Shown in pieces: positions 1-7,736 of a stretch of 33,612 nt of DNA. Source of the DNA: Algicola sp. (GTDB lineage: Bacteria; Bacteroidota; Bacteroidia; Flavobacteriales; Flavobacteriaceae); assembly GCA_018222835.1 (NCBI GenBank), contig JAAEZN010000031.1, positions 1-33,612 of the forward strand, read 5' to 3'. Position numbers and translations under genes: made by a program. Each line of letters begins with the position of its first letter. Positions within the stretch are counted from its first letter, which is position 1. The notes under the pieces were generated by a model. It saw only the letters and a list, made by a program, of their open reading frames with translations, had not been told where the DNA came from and ran no database searches.

Positions 1-248
1 GGTATGATCTTGGCCATCTCCTGCACCAACATGCCTCCAAACGAAACACCCAATAAAACAGGGTTCGGTTCTTTGATACGTTCACACATTTTTTCTGCGT
101 AATCCACCAAATTCATCCCCTTTTCAGGTACGAACCACTCCAAAGTATGGGTGACAAACTGACTTTCTGGAAGTTGGACCCCTTCAAAAATAGAAGGATT
201 GGCAGCCATTCCCGGCATTAGGTACACATGGATTTTGTTATCGGACAT
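1..248 (-). CDS. alpha/beta hydrolase, N-terminal part (cut by window edge)
   Basis: Translating the minus strand from the ATG at 248 gives 82 codons that run off the left edge without a stop. The product begins MSDNKIHVYLMPGMAANPSIF. It contains GVSFGGM at residues 67-73, a G-x-S-x-G nucleophile elbow with Ser69 as the presumed nucleophile. The early LMPGMAANPSIF stretch resembles the oxyanion-hole region of alpha/beta hydrolases. No signal peptide is visible, so a cytoplasmic enzyme is likely. The substrate cannot be inferred. The gene diverges from the GNAT-like gene at 415 across 166 AT-rich bases in which I see no convincing promoter for it. Confidence 0.75.
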   Translation of the reverse strand, partial: MSDNKIHVYLMPGMAANPSIFEGVQLPESQFVTHTLEWFVPEKGMNLVDYAEKMCERIKEPNPVLLGVSFGGMLVQEMAKII

Positions 249-414
249 ATGACACCAAATATCGATAAGGACTAGGAAATTAGCAATATTTTGACTAATT
301 TTGTATCCCTTTTGCAGCTGACCCCGCCTAACCTATACATTTTTTACAAGTTGGGGGAAATTAGGGATACCTTTTAGGTATTTCTACGAGTCATTTAAAA
401 AAAACAAGTACTAT

Positions 415-708
415 ATGACACCATTGGAAATCACTGACAATAGTTTCTTGCGTCAATTTGAAACTACGGTCAATGGGCATTTAGCCAAAATTGAGTACTC
501 TTCACAGGAGCGCAAAGTATTTTTGACAAAGCTGGTTATTCCAGAAGAAATTACAAAAGAGGGCTTTAAAGAAGATTTCATTAGAGCGGTACTGAACGAA
601 ATCCAAGAGAAAAATCTTAGAGTTGTACCCACAAGCCCACAAATTGCAGGTTTTTTGAGAAAAAACAGGCAGTACAAGGAGATGTTACCAGTAGGTATCC
701 GTATCTAA
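415..708 (+). CDS. small GNAT-like N-acetyltransferase (YjdJ type)
   Basis: This 97-residue protein matches the size and pattern of the short GNAT-like family (YjdJ / Acetyltransf_CG). The seen landmarks are a beta-rich N-terminus with GHLAKIEYS, then LVIPEEI, a helical KEDFIRAVLNEIQEKNLRVV segment, and the closing VPTSPQIAGFLRKN. In this family the VxPxCPF segment normally follows the helix; here it reads VPTSPQI without a cysteine. The family is presumed to bind acetyl-CoA, but its acceptors are poorly known. The ATG at 415 is the only sensible start. A strong hairpin terminator follows at 739-763, so the gene is probably monocistronic. Confidence 0.7.
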   Translation: MTPLEITDNSFLRQFETTVNGHLAKIEYSSQERKVFLTKLVIPEEITKEGFKEDFIRAVLNEIQEKNLRVVPTSPQIAGFLRKNRQYKEMLPVGIRI

Positions 709-738
709 CAAGATTCATCTTCAGATAAAGATTAGCAG

Positions 739-763
739 CCTCCTTACACAAGGAGGTTTTTTT
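739..763 (+). terminator. Rho-independent terminator after GNAT-like gene
   Basis: A perfect 7-bp stem (CCTCCTT at 739-745, AAGGAGG at 750-756) with a 4-base loop is followed by seven T. It ends the GNAT-like transcript, and its T run touches the stop codon of the convergent mtaB gene. Confidence 0.85.
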
Positions 764-2090
764 ATGCCATAATCTCGCTGGAAACAAACTCAAATCGAAC
801 CAGTCCGTCCGCATCGATATCCTTGAGTTCCACTTGGTGCAAAGTATTCACCAATGCAGGGTCCCAAGGGGCTTTTACCTTTACATAGTTTTCGGTAAAT
901 CCATGAATGTACCCTTTCTTGTTTTCTCCCTCGAACAAAACAGTTCGTGTGCTTCCCAACTGGCTCTCATAAAATGCCCGTCTCTTTTTTACGGATAGGC
1001 CACGTAACATCTTACTGCGCTTACTTCTTACTTTTTTTGGAACCACCTTATCCATTTCCGCAGCAACCGTATTGTCGCGTTCCGAATAGGTAAACACGTG
1101 CAGATAAGAAATATCCAGCTCGTTCAAAAAGTGATAGGTCTCCAAGAAATGCTCATCGGTCTCACCCGGAAAGCCCACGATCACATCTACCCCGATACAG
1201 GCATGCGGCATGGCTTCTTTGATTCGTTTTACCCTATCCACATATAAGTTGGACAAATAACGACGACGCATCTTCTTTAAGACATCATCGCTGCCACTTT
1301 GCAACGGCACATGAAAATGCGGAACAAATGAGTTGCTCTGCGCCACAAAATCAATGGTCTCGTTCTTCAACAAATTCGGTTCAATGGAAGATATGCGCAA
1401 CCGATGAATCCCTTCTATGGTATCCAAGGCCTTTACCAAATCCAAAAAGGTATGCTCGTGCTTTTTATTGCCGAATTCACCCTTACCGTAATCACCTATG
1501 TTTACACCAGTAAGTACAATTTCCTTAATATCCTGTGCTGCGATTTCTTTGGCATTGTTCAATACATTGCTCAACGTATCGCTACGCGATATACCGCGCG
1601 CCAAGGGAATGGTGCAATAGGTACATTTGTAATCGCAACCATCCTGTACCTTTAAAAAAGCCCGGGTACGATCACCGATAGCATAACTGCCCACATAAAA
1701 ATCGGCGTCTTCAATTTCGCAGGAATGGACTTCGCCCTTATTATTCTTGGTAAGGTCGTTCAAATAATCGGTAATCTTGAATTTTTCCGTGGCCCCCAAC
1801 ACTAAATCAACACCATCCACCTCGGCCAATTCTTCCGGTTTTAACTGGGCATAGCAGCCCACAGCCGCCACAAAGGCATCGGGATTCGACCTTTGGGCCT
1901 GTTTTACGATAGTTTTAAAGCGCTTATCCGCATTCTCCGTTACCGAACAAGTATTGATCACATACACATCCGCCTCTTCCGAAAAGTCCACACGCACAAA
2001 CTCCTCCTTTTCAAAACTTCTGGCAATTGTAGAAGTTTCGGAGAAATTGAGCTTACAGCCCAGCGTGTAAAATGCGACCTTTTTGTTCAT
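762..2090 (-). CDS. mtaB: tRNA t6A37 methylthiotransferase MtaB
   Basis: MtaB is a radical-SAM enzyme that converts N6-threonylcarbamoyladenosine at position 37 of some tRNAs to the 2-methylthio form. The 442-residue product has the family layout. The N-terminal MTTase domain starts KVAFYTLGCKLNFSE, with cluster cysteines at about 12, 48 and 79. The radical-SAM motif is GCDYKCTYC, with cysteines at about 152, 156 and 159. A C-terminal TRAM-like part ends near VRFEFVSSEIMA. An in-frame ATG 15 bases upstream (2105) is possible, but I prefer 2090. It starts directly at MNKKVAFYTLGCK as in relatives, and the -7 element at 2117-2124 would leave almost no leader for the longer form. The gene is convergent with the GNAT-like gene. 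Confidence 0.93.
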   Translation of the reverse strand: MNKKVAFYTLGCKLNFSETSTIARSFEKEEFVRVDFSEEADVYVINTCSVTENADKRFKTIVKQAQRSNPDAFVAAVGCYAQLKPEELAEVDGVDLVLGATEKFKITDYLNDLTKNNKGEVHSCEIEDADFYVGSYAIGDRTRAFLKVQDGCDYKCTYCTIPLARGISRSDTLSNVLNNAKEIAAQDIKEIVLTGVNIGDYGKGEFGNKKHEHTFLDLVKALDTIEGIHRLRISSIEPNLLKNETIDFVAQSNSFVPHFHVPLQSGSDDVLKKMRRRYLSNLYVDRVKRIKEAMPHACIGVDVIVGFPGETDEHFLETYHFLNELDISYLHVFTYSERDNTVAAEMDKVVPKKVRSKRSKMLRGLSVKKRRAFYESQLGSTRTVLFEGENKKGYIHGFTENYVKVKAPWDPALVNTLHQVELKDIDADGLVRFEFVSSEIMA

Positions 2091-2116
2091 ATGACTGCCG
2101 TGCATTTAAAGGGGCG

Positions 2117-2124
2117 CAAAGATA
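2117..2124 (-). promoter_or_regulatory. candidate -7 element for mtaB
   Basis: The minus strand reads TATCTTTG, an exact match to the Bacteroidota -7 consensus TAnnTTTG, about 27 bases before the mtaB start. At the expected 19-base distance the upstream triplet is TCG rather than TTG, so the -33 element is imperfect. Confidence 0.5.
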
Positions 2125-2306
2125 ATGATTTGTTGGGAGTTATCGAAAATGGTTGATGGTTGACGGTGGGTAGATTGTAAACTGATAGCTAAGCAGCCAA
2201 CTATTAACTGCTCAACCCCTAGCCTTTAGCTCTTCACCCTTTACTATTAAAAAATAGACAAGAACATAAAATTCGTTAACTTGAACCTTAAACTAAAACC
2301 AACTCA

Positions 2307-4352
2307 ATGAAAATCAGATTGCTTCTTGTAGGACTGGTCCTATTGGCCACCTATTCCTGTAAAACCGAAACTGTTTCTTCCTTGGCAGGCCATCAAGGGG
2401 AAGAAAACTACTCCGTGATCATTAGCGACACCAAAGTGGGGTATCTAAAAGTGAATACCTCGGGAGACACCATCAATATAGATTACGATTATAAAAACAA
2501 TGGTCGTGGCCCGACCATGAAGGAGACCCTTGTACTCAACCCCGAAGGCTATCCCGTGAGCTGGGAAGTAACAGGCAACACTACTTTTGGAAATGCCATT
2601 GACGAACAATTCTCCATGGAGGGCGATGGCGCTTCGTGGACCGATGCCACAGGTTCTGGCAATACCGCTTTGGATGCCCCCAAGCTTTATGTGAATCAAT
2701 TTGGAAGCCCCTACACCGCGGTCTTGGCCGCCCGTTTACTTATGGATGCACCCAATAACACCTTATCGGTGCTTCCTGCCGGCAATCTTACTTTGACCAA
2801 AATGGAAGATGTGTCCGTTCCCAATGCATCGGGTGAAGGTGAACTGGCCTTGACCACTTATGCCCTTTCTGGCGCAGAGATGAATCCATCATACTTTATT
2901 ATGGATGAAAGCAATAAATTCTTTGCTGCTATCTCACCGAGATATATTGTCATTCGAGATGGATACGAAGCCGAGGAAAAAGGCTTGCGCGAACTAGCAG
3001 AAAACTATTCCGCAGAACGTTATGAGAAACTTCAAAAAGAATATGCCCACAACTACGATAAAAAGGTGCGCATTACCAATGTAAAGATTTTTGACCCTAA
3101 AACATTGTCTTTGACCGACCCCGTATCCGTAGTAGTCGAAGATGAAAAAATCATGGCTATAGAAGCTGCAGATGCCACTGGCGACAACGAAGTCATCATC
3201 GAAGGGAACGGAGGAACCTTAGTTCCCGGACTGTACGAAATGCATGCCCACACCGGGGACAATGGTGCCTTGTTGAATGTTTTGGCCGGTGTGACCTCAT
3301 TCCGGGATATGGGAAACAACACCCAGGTACTCAGCAACCTTATCGATAAAATAAACTCAGGCATACTGGCGGGCCCTCGCGTAACCCGACTCGGGTTTAT
3401 CGAAGGGAAAAGTCCGTACAGCAGTAACAACGGTATTTTAGTGGAAACCCAAGAAGAAGCCTTGGCCGCCGTGGACAGCTACGACAGTCTCGGTTTTTAT
3501 GGGGTAAAGCTCTACAATAGCATGAACGGTGATTGGGCGCCCGCCATTGTAAAAAAAGCCCATGATCAAGGCTTGTTCGTAACAGGGCACGTACCTGCAT
3601 TTTCCAATGCCAATGACATGCTGCGCGCAGGTTACGATGAGATGACACACATTAACCAGACCATGCTCGGTTGGGTACTGGAACCAGAAGAAGACACCCG
3701 AACCCTACTGCGCTTAACAGCCATGAAACGCTTTCCAGAACTGGATTTGAACAGCGATAAAGTACAGGAAACCCTTAACCTGTTCGTGGCCAATCAAACA
3801 GCAATGGACCCAACTTTGTCCATCCACGAACGATTAATGCTCTCCCGTAATGGCGAAGTTACCCCTGGCGCCCTAGATTATGTGGACCACATGCCGCCCA
3901 ACGAGCAGCGGAGCCTTAAAGTAGCTTTGGCCCAGATTGCGAACGAAGAAGAGGACATTGCCTATCGCGGAGCCTACGATAAAATTGTGGAGACCCTAAA
4001 ACTCATGAAGGAAAAAGGAATATTAATTGTACCCGGAACCGATTTGGGCGGTGCCTTTAACCTGCATCGCGAATTGGAACTTTATACCGAACAATTGGGC
4101 TACACTCCTGCCGAGGTGCTCAAACTCGCCAGCTACGATATGGCCGAGTACTTGGGCCACGATAGTTTGGGAAGTATTGAACCCGGTAAATTGGCAGACT
4201 TTTTTCTAGTGCCAGGTAACCCTGTGGAAGACATCAAAGCAATAAAAAGTATTTCTATGGTATCACGCGGAGGAACGTTCTATTATCCTTCCGATGTATA
4301 TCCCGCCTTTGGCATAACTCCATTCACCGAAAAGCCCAAAGTTTCCGAATAA
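2307..4352 (+). CDS. lipoprotein amidohydrolase (imidazolonepropionase-like)
   Basis: This 681-residue protein starts with a lipoprotein signal (hydrophobic 5-17, Cys18 in ATYSC), so it is probably envelope-anchored. Residues 20-250 form a beta-rich N-terminal domain that I do not recognise. Residues 255-665 are a metal-dependent amidohydrolase. The metal-site residues visible are HAH at 313-315, a probable bridging Lys401 in GVKLY, His428 in TGHVP, His448 in MTHIN and Asp579 in PGTDLGG. The GSIEPGKLADF segment (622-632) is the typical return to the composite beta domain. Members act on cyclic amides, dipeptides or related C-N bonds; the substrate here is unknown. It is a single gene with its own terminator at 4377-4408. 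Confidence 0.85.
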   Translation: MKIRLLLVGLVLLATYSCKTETVSSLAGHQGEENYSVIISDTKVGYLKVNTSGDTINIDYDYKNNGRGPTMKETLVLNPEGYPVSWEVTGNTTFGNAIDEQFSMEGDGASWTDATGSGNTALDAPKLYVNQFGSPYTAVLAARLLMDAPNNTLSVLPAGNLTLTKMEDVSVPNASGEGELALTTYALSGAEMNPSYFIMDESNKFFAAISPRYIVIRDGYEAEEKGLRELAENYSAERYEKLQKEYAHNYDKKVRITNVKIFDPKTLSLTDPVSVVVEDEKIMAIEAADATGDNEVIIEGNGGTLVPGLYEMHAHTGDNGALLNVLAGVTSFRDMGNNTQVLSNLIDKINSGILAGPRVTRLGFIEGKSPYSSNNGILVETQEEALAAVDSYDSLGFYGVKLYNSMNGDWAPAIVKKAHDQGLFVTGHVPAFSNANDMLRAGYDEMTHINQTMLGWVLEPEEDTRTLLRLTAMKRFPELDLNSDKVQETLNLFVANQTAMDPTLSIHERLMLSRNGEVTPGALDYVDHMPPNEQRSLKVALAQIANEEEDIAYRGAYDKIVETLKLMKEKGILIVPGTDLGGAFNLHRELELYTEQLGYTPAEVLKLASYDMAEYLGHDSLGSIEPGKLADFFLVPGNPVEDIKAIKSISMVSRGGTFYYPSDVYPAFGITPFTEKPKVSE

Positions 4353-4376
4353 AATCGTATAACAGATAACAACCAA

Positions 4377-4408
4377 GGCCAGTGGGATAATCTCACTGGC
4401 CTCTTTTT
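4377..4408 (+). terminator. Rho-independent terminator after amidohydrolase
   Basis: GGCCAGTG at 4377-4384 pairs with CACTGGCC at 4394-4401 (8 bp, 9-base loop), followed by TCTTTTT. It lies about 25 bases after the stop codon. Confidence 0.85.
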
Positions 4409-4454
4409 ACGCCTATTTCTTTAAAATTTATGTATTTATAAAAGCTAACCTCTT

Positions 4455-4601
4455 TTGTTTAAATTCTTTCCCGCCATTCGACAACGTTTGCTGACAAAAA
4501 ACAAGTTCAGTAGATATTTGATCTATGCCCTTGGAGAGATTATTTTGGTGGTAATATGTATTTTGATTTCGCTTCGGATAAACAACTGGAATGAAAACTA
4601 A
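4455..4601 (+). pseudogene. truncated DUF6090-family N-terminus (remnant or micro-ORF)
   Basis: Reading from a TTG at 4455 gives 48 codons before TAA at 4599-4601. The product contains KFFPAIRQRLLTKNKFSRY, then LIYALGEIILVVICILISL and a final RINNWNEN. I recognise this as the conserved first ~50 residues of DUF6090 proteins: a basic N-terminus, one membrane helix with GEIxLVVIGILIAL, then NNWNENRK. Those proteins are normally about 250 residues and start with ATG. Here an in-frame TAA (4446-4448) precedes the TTG, the family ATG is absent, and translation stops immediately after NWNEN. The next in-frame codons read KLDIL before drifting, which suggests decay rather than a designed short gene. 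A single-pass microprotein cannot be excluded. Confidence 0.65.
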
Positions 4602-4726
4602 AAACTGGACATTTTAATTAACCATTCAATAATGGGTCTTCATAAATAAACTTTTACGAAACCCACTTAAACCCTATGTAACCTTAGTTACACTCTATTT
4701 GCTTGATTAATGCTTATTTTTGGAAT

Positions 4727-5101
4727 ATGCCGGGAATCCGTACATCTACAATCGACCTTCGCTTTCTGTTCACCGCTTTGTTGGCAGGTATGCTCTTGGT
4801 CGCTCCCTGCAAGGTCCGTAATACCTTGGAACTCTCCCTAGGTTTGGAAAAATCCGAGGCATCCAACAAGCTTAAAACCACGGTTTCCTCACTTTCCTGT
4901 GCTTCCTATGAGGCGGTACAAAACAACAATACTGTATTTCAGGAGTTGGTTAAGCCCGCCCCTTTCGGGCCTTCGGGTTCTGTTTCCACCCAATACAAAG
5001 TATTGGAGGCCAATGTAAGTAACTACATTCCCAAAGAACATTCACTTTCAACGGTAGTTCCCTTCTACATCCTCTACCGGCAGTTTCAAGTGTATGCATA
5101 G
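4727..5101 (+). CDS. small secreted/membrane-anchored protein with PCKVRN signature
   Basis: This 124-residue protein has an N-terminal hydrophobic stretch (about residues 11-27, LRFLFTALLAGMLLVAP) followed directly by PCKVRN. A polar Ser/Thr-rich middle with a second Cys region (LSCASYEA) comes next, and the C-terminus is VVPFYILYRQFQVYA. It has no catalytic motif. I recall small Flavobacteriaceae proteins with the same PCKVRN start and PxYILY end, often beside heavy-metal efflux genes, but this is memory and not a search. A TTG at 4703 would add eight residues; the ATG at 4727 is more natural. It lies 59 bases before the SoxB-like gene, on the same strand, and may be the first gene of that cluster. 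Confidence 0.6.
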   Translation: MPGIRTSTIDLRFLFTALLAGMLLVAPCKVRNTLELSLGLEKSEASNKLKTTVSSLSCASYEAVQNNNTVFQELVKPAPFGPSGSVSTQYKVLEANVSNYIPKEHSLSTVVPFYILYRQFQVYA

Positions 5102-5160
5102 TGCATGCCCTATCCGCACCTCTTTTTTAATACGTATTATTTAAACCTCAACATACACAC

Positions 5161-6789
5161 ATGCATTTTCTAAAATATTTGGGGCTTATCGCCCTTGTTT
5201 TTGGTACCCTGACCTCTTGCAAACAAGTCAATAAACCTACACAGGACACCGAACAGACCATCACCATTTTACAAACCGCCGACATTCACGGACAACTGTT
5301 TCCCCACGACGAACTGTTCTGGGAAAACGAAGAAATTACCTTTAGAAAATTGGGCGGGTTGGCCCATGTAAAAACCCTTTTTGAGAACGAGCGCCGCCAA
5401 AACCCCGAAGGTACCCTTATTTTGGACGGTGGCGATCTTATCCAAGGGAGCGCCGTTGCTGCCCTGTCCGAAGGAAAAGCCTTTGCCCCCATTGTCCAAG
5501 CTATGGGCTACGACTTTCTAATTCCGGGCAATTGGGAAGTGGTATATGGCAAACACACCATGATGGATGTGCTCACCCAATACAACACTCCGGTAATTTC
5601 GGCCAATATGTATCACGAAGCTACGGGGGAATCCTTGTTTCCACAATATTTCATCAAAGAACTAAAAGGCGTTAAACTCGGATTTATCTCCTACAACGAC
5701 CCCGAAATACCGGTACGCCAAAACCCATCGTTCAGTAAAGGTATCCGCTTTGACCCTATCAATGCCAATCTCGAAACCCTGATCAACGAACTCAAGGACA
5801 ATCAAAATGTGGATGTCCTGTTTTTGGTGACCCATATCGGCATAAGCAAACAATATGATTTGGCCAACAACCCTATTTTGGAACGGGTGGACTACGTACT
5901 GGGCAACGACACCCACGAACGCATTCGAGAACCCTTGCAAACCAAATACACCAAGGTTACCGAGCCCGGAGCTTTTGCCTCTTTTGTGGGCAAACTTACT
6001 CTAACTATAAAGAATGGTAAAGTGGTGGATGAGACCTACGACCTTATGGAAGTGGACCCCACAACATACGAAGCCGACGAAAAAGTGGCCCAAATTATTA
6101 AAGAGGCCACCGCCCCCTATCAAAACGAAGCAAATCAAGTCTTGGGGCGCACCAGTGTTCCACTATACCGTTATTTTGTAGTAGAAAACCCCATGGATAA
6201 TTTTATCACCGATGCAGCTCGCTGGAAAACCGGGGCCGATATTTCCATTTCCAATGGATTCCGTTTCAGTCCGCCCATTTCGGTGGAAGAAAATAGCTCG
6301 GCTCCCATTACCAAGGCGCATTTGTGGAGTATGCTTCCCGTGAACGAAAAAGTAAAGATTGGTAAGGCCAGCGGCAAACAAATCAAAGATTGGCTGGAAA
6401 AAGAGCTGCACAATGTGTTCGCACAAAATCCCACCGAACGTTTCGGTGGTTGGTTGGTACGCTTTTCTGGCATGGAACTTACTTTTTATGCCAACAAGCG
6501 CAAAAGCGAACGTGTTGCATCCATAAAAATTGGTGGTGAACCCATACAGGAAGACAAACTATATACCATGTCCGCCTGTCGTAGGGAGGGCGAGCCCCTA
6601 CCCACCCTCTGCCGTATGCCCAACACTATAGAAACCAAAGTAATGGACTATACCATCCATGACGTAATCGAGGAATACCTGAAAGAAAAAGGCACCATTG
6701 CCCCTACTTTGGACGGCAGGGCCAAAGCCTTGGATTTGGGACCCAATGTACTATCACAATTACCCGGAACCGATTATCAATTTCATTAA
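5161..6789 (+). CDS. SoxB-like metallophosphoesterase / 5'-nucleotidase lipoprotein
   Basis: The 542-residue product has a lipoprotein signal (Cys20 in TLTSC). Residues 33-300 form a calcineurin-like metallophosphoesterase domain with DIH (41-43), DGGD (89-92), GNWE (123-126), TH (224-225) and NDTH (249-252). Residues 325-525 are a 5'-nucleotidase C-terminal domain starting at NPMDNFITDAA. Two points favour the SoxB branch over true nucleotidases. GNWEVVYG replaces GNHE and resembles the GHWEFTYG of SoxB as I remember it, and GGWLVRFSGMELTF matches a SoxB-like C-terminal segment. SoxB hydrolyses thiosulfonate-bound sulfate groups in thiosulfate oxidation. Tight linkage to DoxX and DsrE genes supports a sulfur role, which is inference; generic nucleotidase activity is the alternative. 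Confidence 0.8.
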   Translation: MHFLKYLGLIALVFGTLTSCKQVNKPTQDTEQTITILQTADIHGQLFPHDELFWENEEITFRKLGGLAHVKTLFENERRQNPEGTLILDGGDLIQGSAVAALSEGKAFAPIVQAMGYDFLIPGNWEVVYGKHTMMDVLTQYNTPVISANMYHEATGESLFPQYFIKELKGVKLGFISYNDPEIPVRQNPSFSKGIRFDPINANLETLINELKDNQNVDVLFLVTHIGISKQYDLANNPILERVDYVLGNDTHERIREPLQTKYTKVTEPGAFASFVGKLTLTIKNGKVVDETYDLMEVDPTTYEADEKVAQIIKEATAPYQNEANQVLGRTSVPLYRYFVVENPMDNFITDAARWKTGADISISNGFRFSPPISVEENSSAPITKAHLWSMLPVNEKVKIGKASGKQIKDWLEKELHNVFAQNPTERFGGWLVRFSGMELTFYANKRKSERVASIKIGGEPIQEDKLYTMSACRREGEPLPTLCRMPNTIETKVMDYTIHDVIEEYLKEKGTIAPTLDGRAKALDLGPNVLSQLPGTDYQFH

Positions 6790-6798
6790 AATAGGACG

Positions 6799-7197
6799 AT
6801 GCAAGATAAAACCATTGTGGTAAGTCGTAGTTCGGTAATCGTGCTACGGGTTTTGGTGAGTTTGATATTTATCGTGGCCAGTTTAAACCATTTGATCAAT
6901 ACGGATAAGGCCGTGGCCCGAATTGAAAATGCGAGATTTGGGGCTCTGGGCCATTTGTTGGGGTCACCAGAATTTGCTGTTATCGCCTCAGGAATTGTGA
7001 TGCTCTTGGCCGGGATTGCCTTTTTGTTGGGCCTAAAAACCAGATGGGCCGCCGTTGCACTTATTTGTATGTTGATTCCCATTACCCTTACCATTCAAGT
7101 AGGACAAATGACGACCATGGGCCCTTTGTTCAAGAACGTTGCTATTTTGGGCGGACTCCTCTTTTTTGTACTGAATCCAAAAATTAAAAAACAATAA
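6799..7197 (+). CDS. DoxX-family membrane protein
   Basis: This 132-residue protein has four predicted membrane helices, at about residues 10-30, 57-78, 82-100 and 108-126. It carries the DoxX-type opening RVLVSLIFIVASLNHL and a central GIAFLLGLKTRWAAVAL. DoxX-family proteins are small inner-membrane proteins. The founding member is a subunit of an archaeal thiosulfate:quinone oxidoreductase, and others take part in redox stress responses. The gene begins 9 bases after the SoxB-like stop and ends 1 base before the DsrE gene, so the three are almost certainly co-transcribed. A role as membrane partner of the two envelope sulfur-type proteins is inferred from this linkage. Confidence 0.85.
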   Translation: MQDKTIVVSRSSVIVLRVLVSLIFIVASLNHLINTDKAVARIENARFGALGHLLGSPEFAVIASGIVMLLAGIAFLLGLKTRWAAVALICMLIPITLTIQVGQMTTMGPLFKNVAILGGLLFFVLNPKIKKQ

Positions 7198-7198
7198 T

Positions 7199-7624
7199 AT
7201 GAAACAGTTGTTCACCTTGGCCATATTGGCCACCACCCTATTGGGCGGACTTACCGAAGTCAGTGCCCAAACCACTTACAACAAAGATCAGCACAACTAC
7301 ATTGTGCTGACTCGTAAAATTCCTCAATTAAAAGCCATTTTGCTGGCTGCCGAAGAACTGTCCGCTGCCGATGGAGAAGCGTTCGGGGAGTTCCATGTAG
7401 TAATCTGCGGGGAAACCGTAAAAAGACTAACGGATATGGCCCAGATACAACCCTTCTTGGACATGGTCCAAAGTGAAAAAATCAAATTGTTGGCCTGTGG
7501 TTTTTCTTTGAAAAAATTTGGGGTGGACACCGCTAAATTGCCCAAGGAGATGGGTGTCGTGGACAATGGTATCCTCTACAATTTTGAACTACAAAAAGAT
7601 GGTTTTTTGAGTATTACCTTGTAA
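7199..7624 (+). CDS. exported DsrE-family protein
   Basis: The 141-residue product has a signal peptide ending near VSAQ (residue 24), so it is periplasmic, unlike cytoplasmic DsrE/TusD. The mature part has the DsrE-like alpha/beta pattern. FHVVICGETVKRL (65-77) carries Cys70 and KLLACGFSLKKFGVD (96-110) carries Cys100. Cys100 lies in the position used for persulfide transfer in DsrE/TusD relatives. The family moves sulfane sulfur between protein cysteines. It is the last gene of the SoxB-like/DoxX/DsrE unit and is followed by a clear terminator. The sulfur-transfer role is family knowledge; the actual partner is unknown. Confidence 0.82.
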   Translation: MKQLFTLAILATTLLGGLTEVSAQTTYNKDQHNYIVLTRKIPQLKAILLAAEELSAADGEAFGEFHVVICGETVKRLTDMAQIQPFLDMVQSEKIKLLACGFSLKKFGVDTAKLPKEMGVVDNGILYNFELQKDGFLSITL

Positions 7625-7645
7625 GCTTTAAGATCAAACTAAATA

Positions 7646-7678
7646 AAAGGACGCCAAAAAAAGCGTCCTTTATTTTTT
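7646..7678 (+). terminator. Rho-independent terminator closing SoxB-like/DoxX/DsrE unit
   Basis: AAAGGACGC (7646-7654) pairs with GCGTCCTTT (7663-7671) around an 8-base loop, followed by ATTTTTT. It lies 22 bases after the DsrE stop codon. Confidence 0.88.
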
Positions 7679-7682
7679 GGAG

Positions 7683-7690
7683 TACCTTCG
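7683..7690 (+). promoter_or_regulatory. candidate -7 element for crp/fnr gene
   Basis: TACCTTCG differs from TAnnTTTG at one position and lies 46 bases before the start chosen at 7737, just after the preceding terminator. No TTG is found at the expected distance, so this is weak. Confidence 0.3.
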
Positions 7691-7736
7691 TAAAAGATTT
7701 TTAAGCAGGTCAACAAAAAGACTACCGAATACCTAT

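Larger units (their letters stand above)
4353..4726. other. 374-base gap between amidohydrolase and small secreted protein
   Basis: This gap holds the amidohydrolase terminator (4377-4408) and the DUF6090 remnant (4455-4601). The remaining ~125 bases before 4727 are AT-rich. A TCTATTTG at 4693-4700 is one base off the TAnnTTTG -7 consensus and could serve the downstream cluster, but no TTG sits at the expected distance. I see nothing else in it. Confidence 0.5.

Noticed and set aside
296-303. TAATTTTG as a -7 element for the GNAT-like gene
   Set aside because: It matches the consensus but lies more than 100 bases from the start and has no TTG at the expected distance.
2150-2290. Possible structured RNA between mtaB and the amidohydrolase gene
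   Set aside because: The stretch has loose GGTTGATGGTTGACGG and AGCTAAGCAG/CTGCTC pairings but is low-complexity sequence, with no stable stem or promoter.
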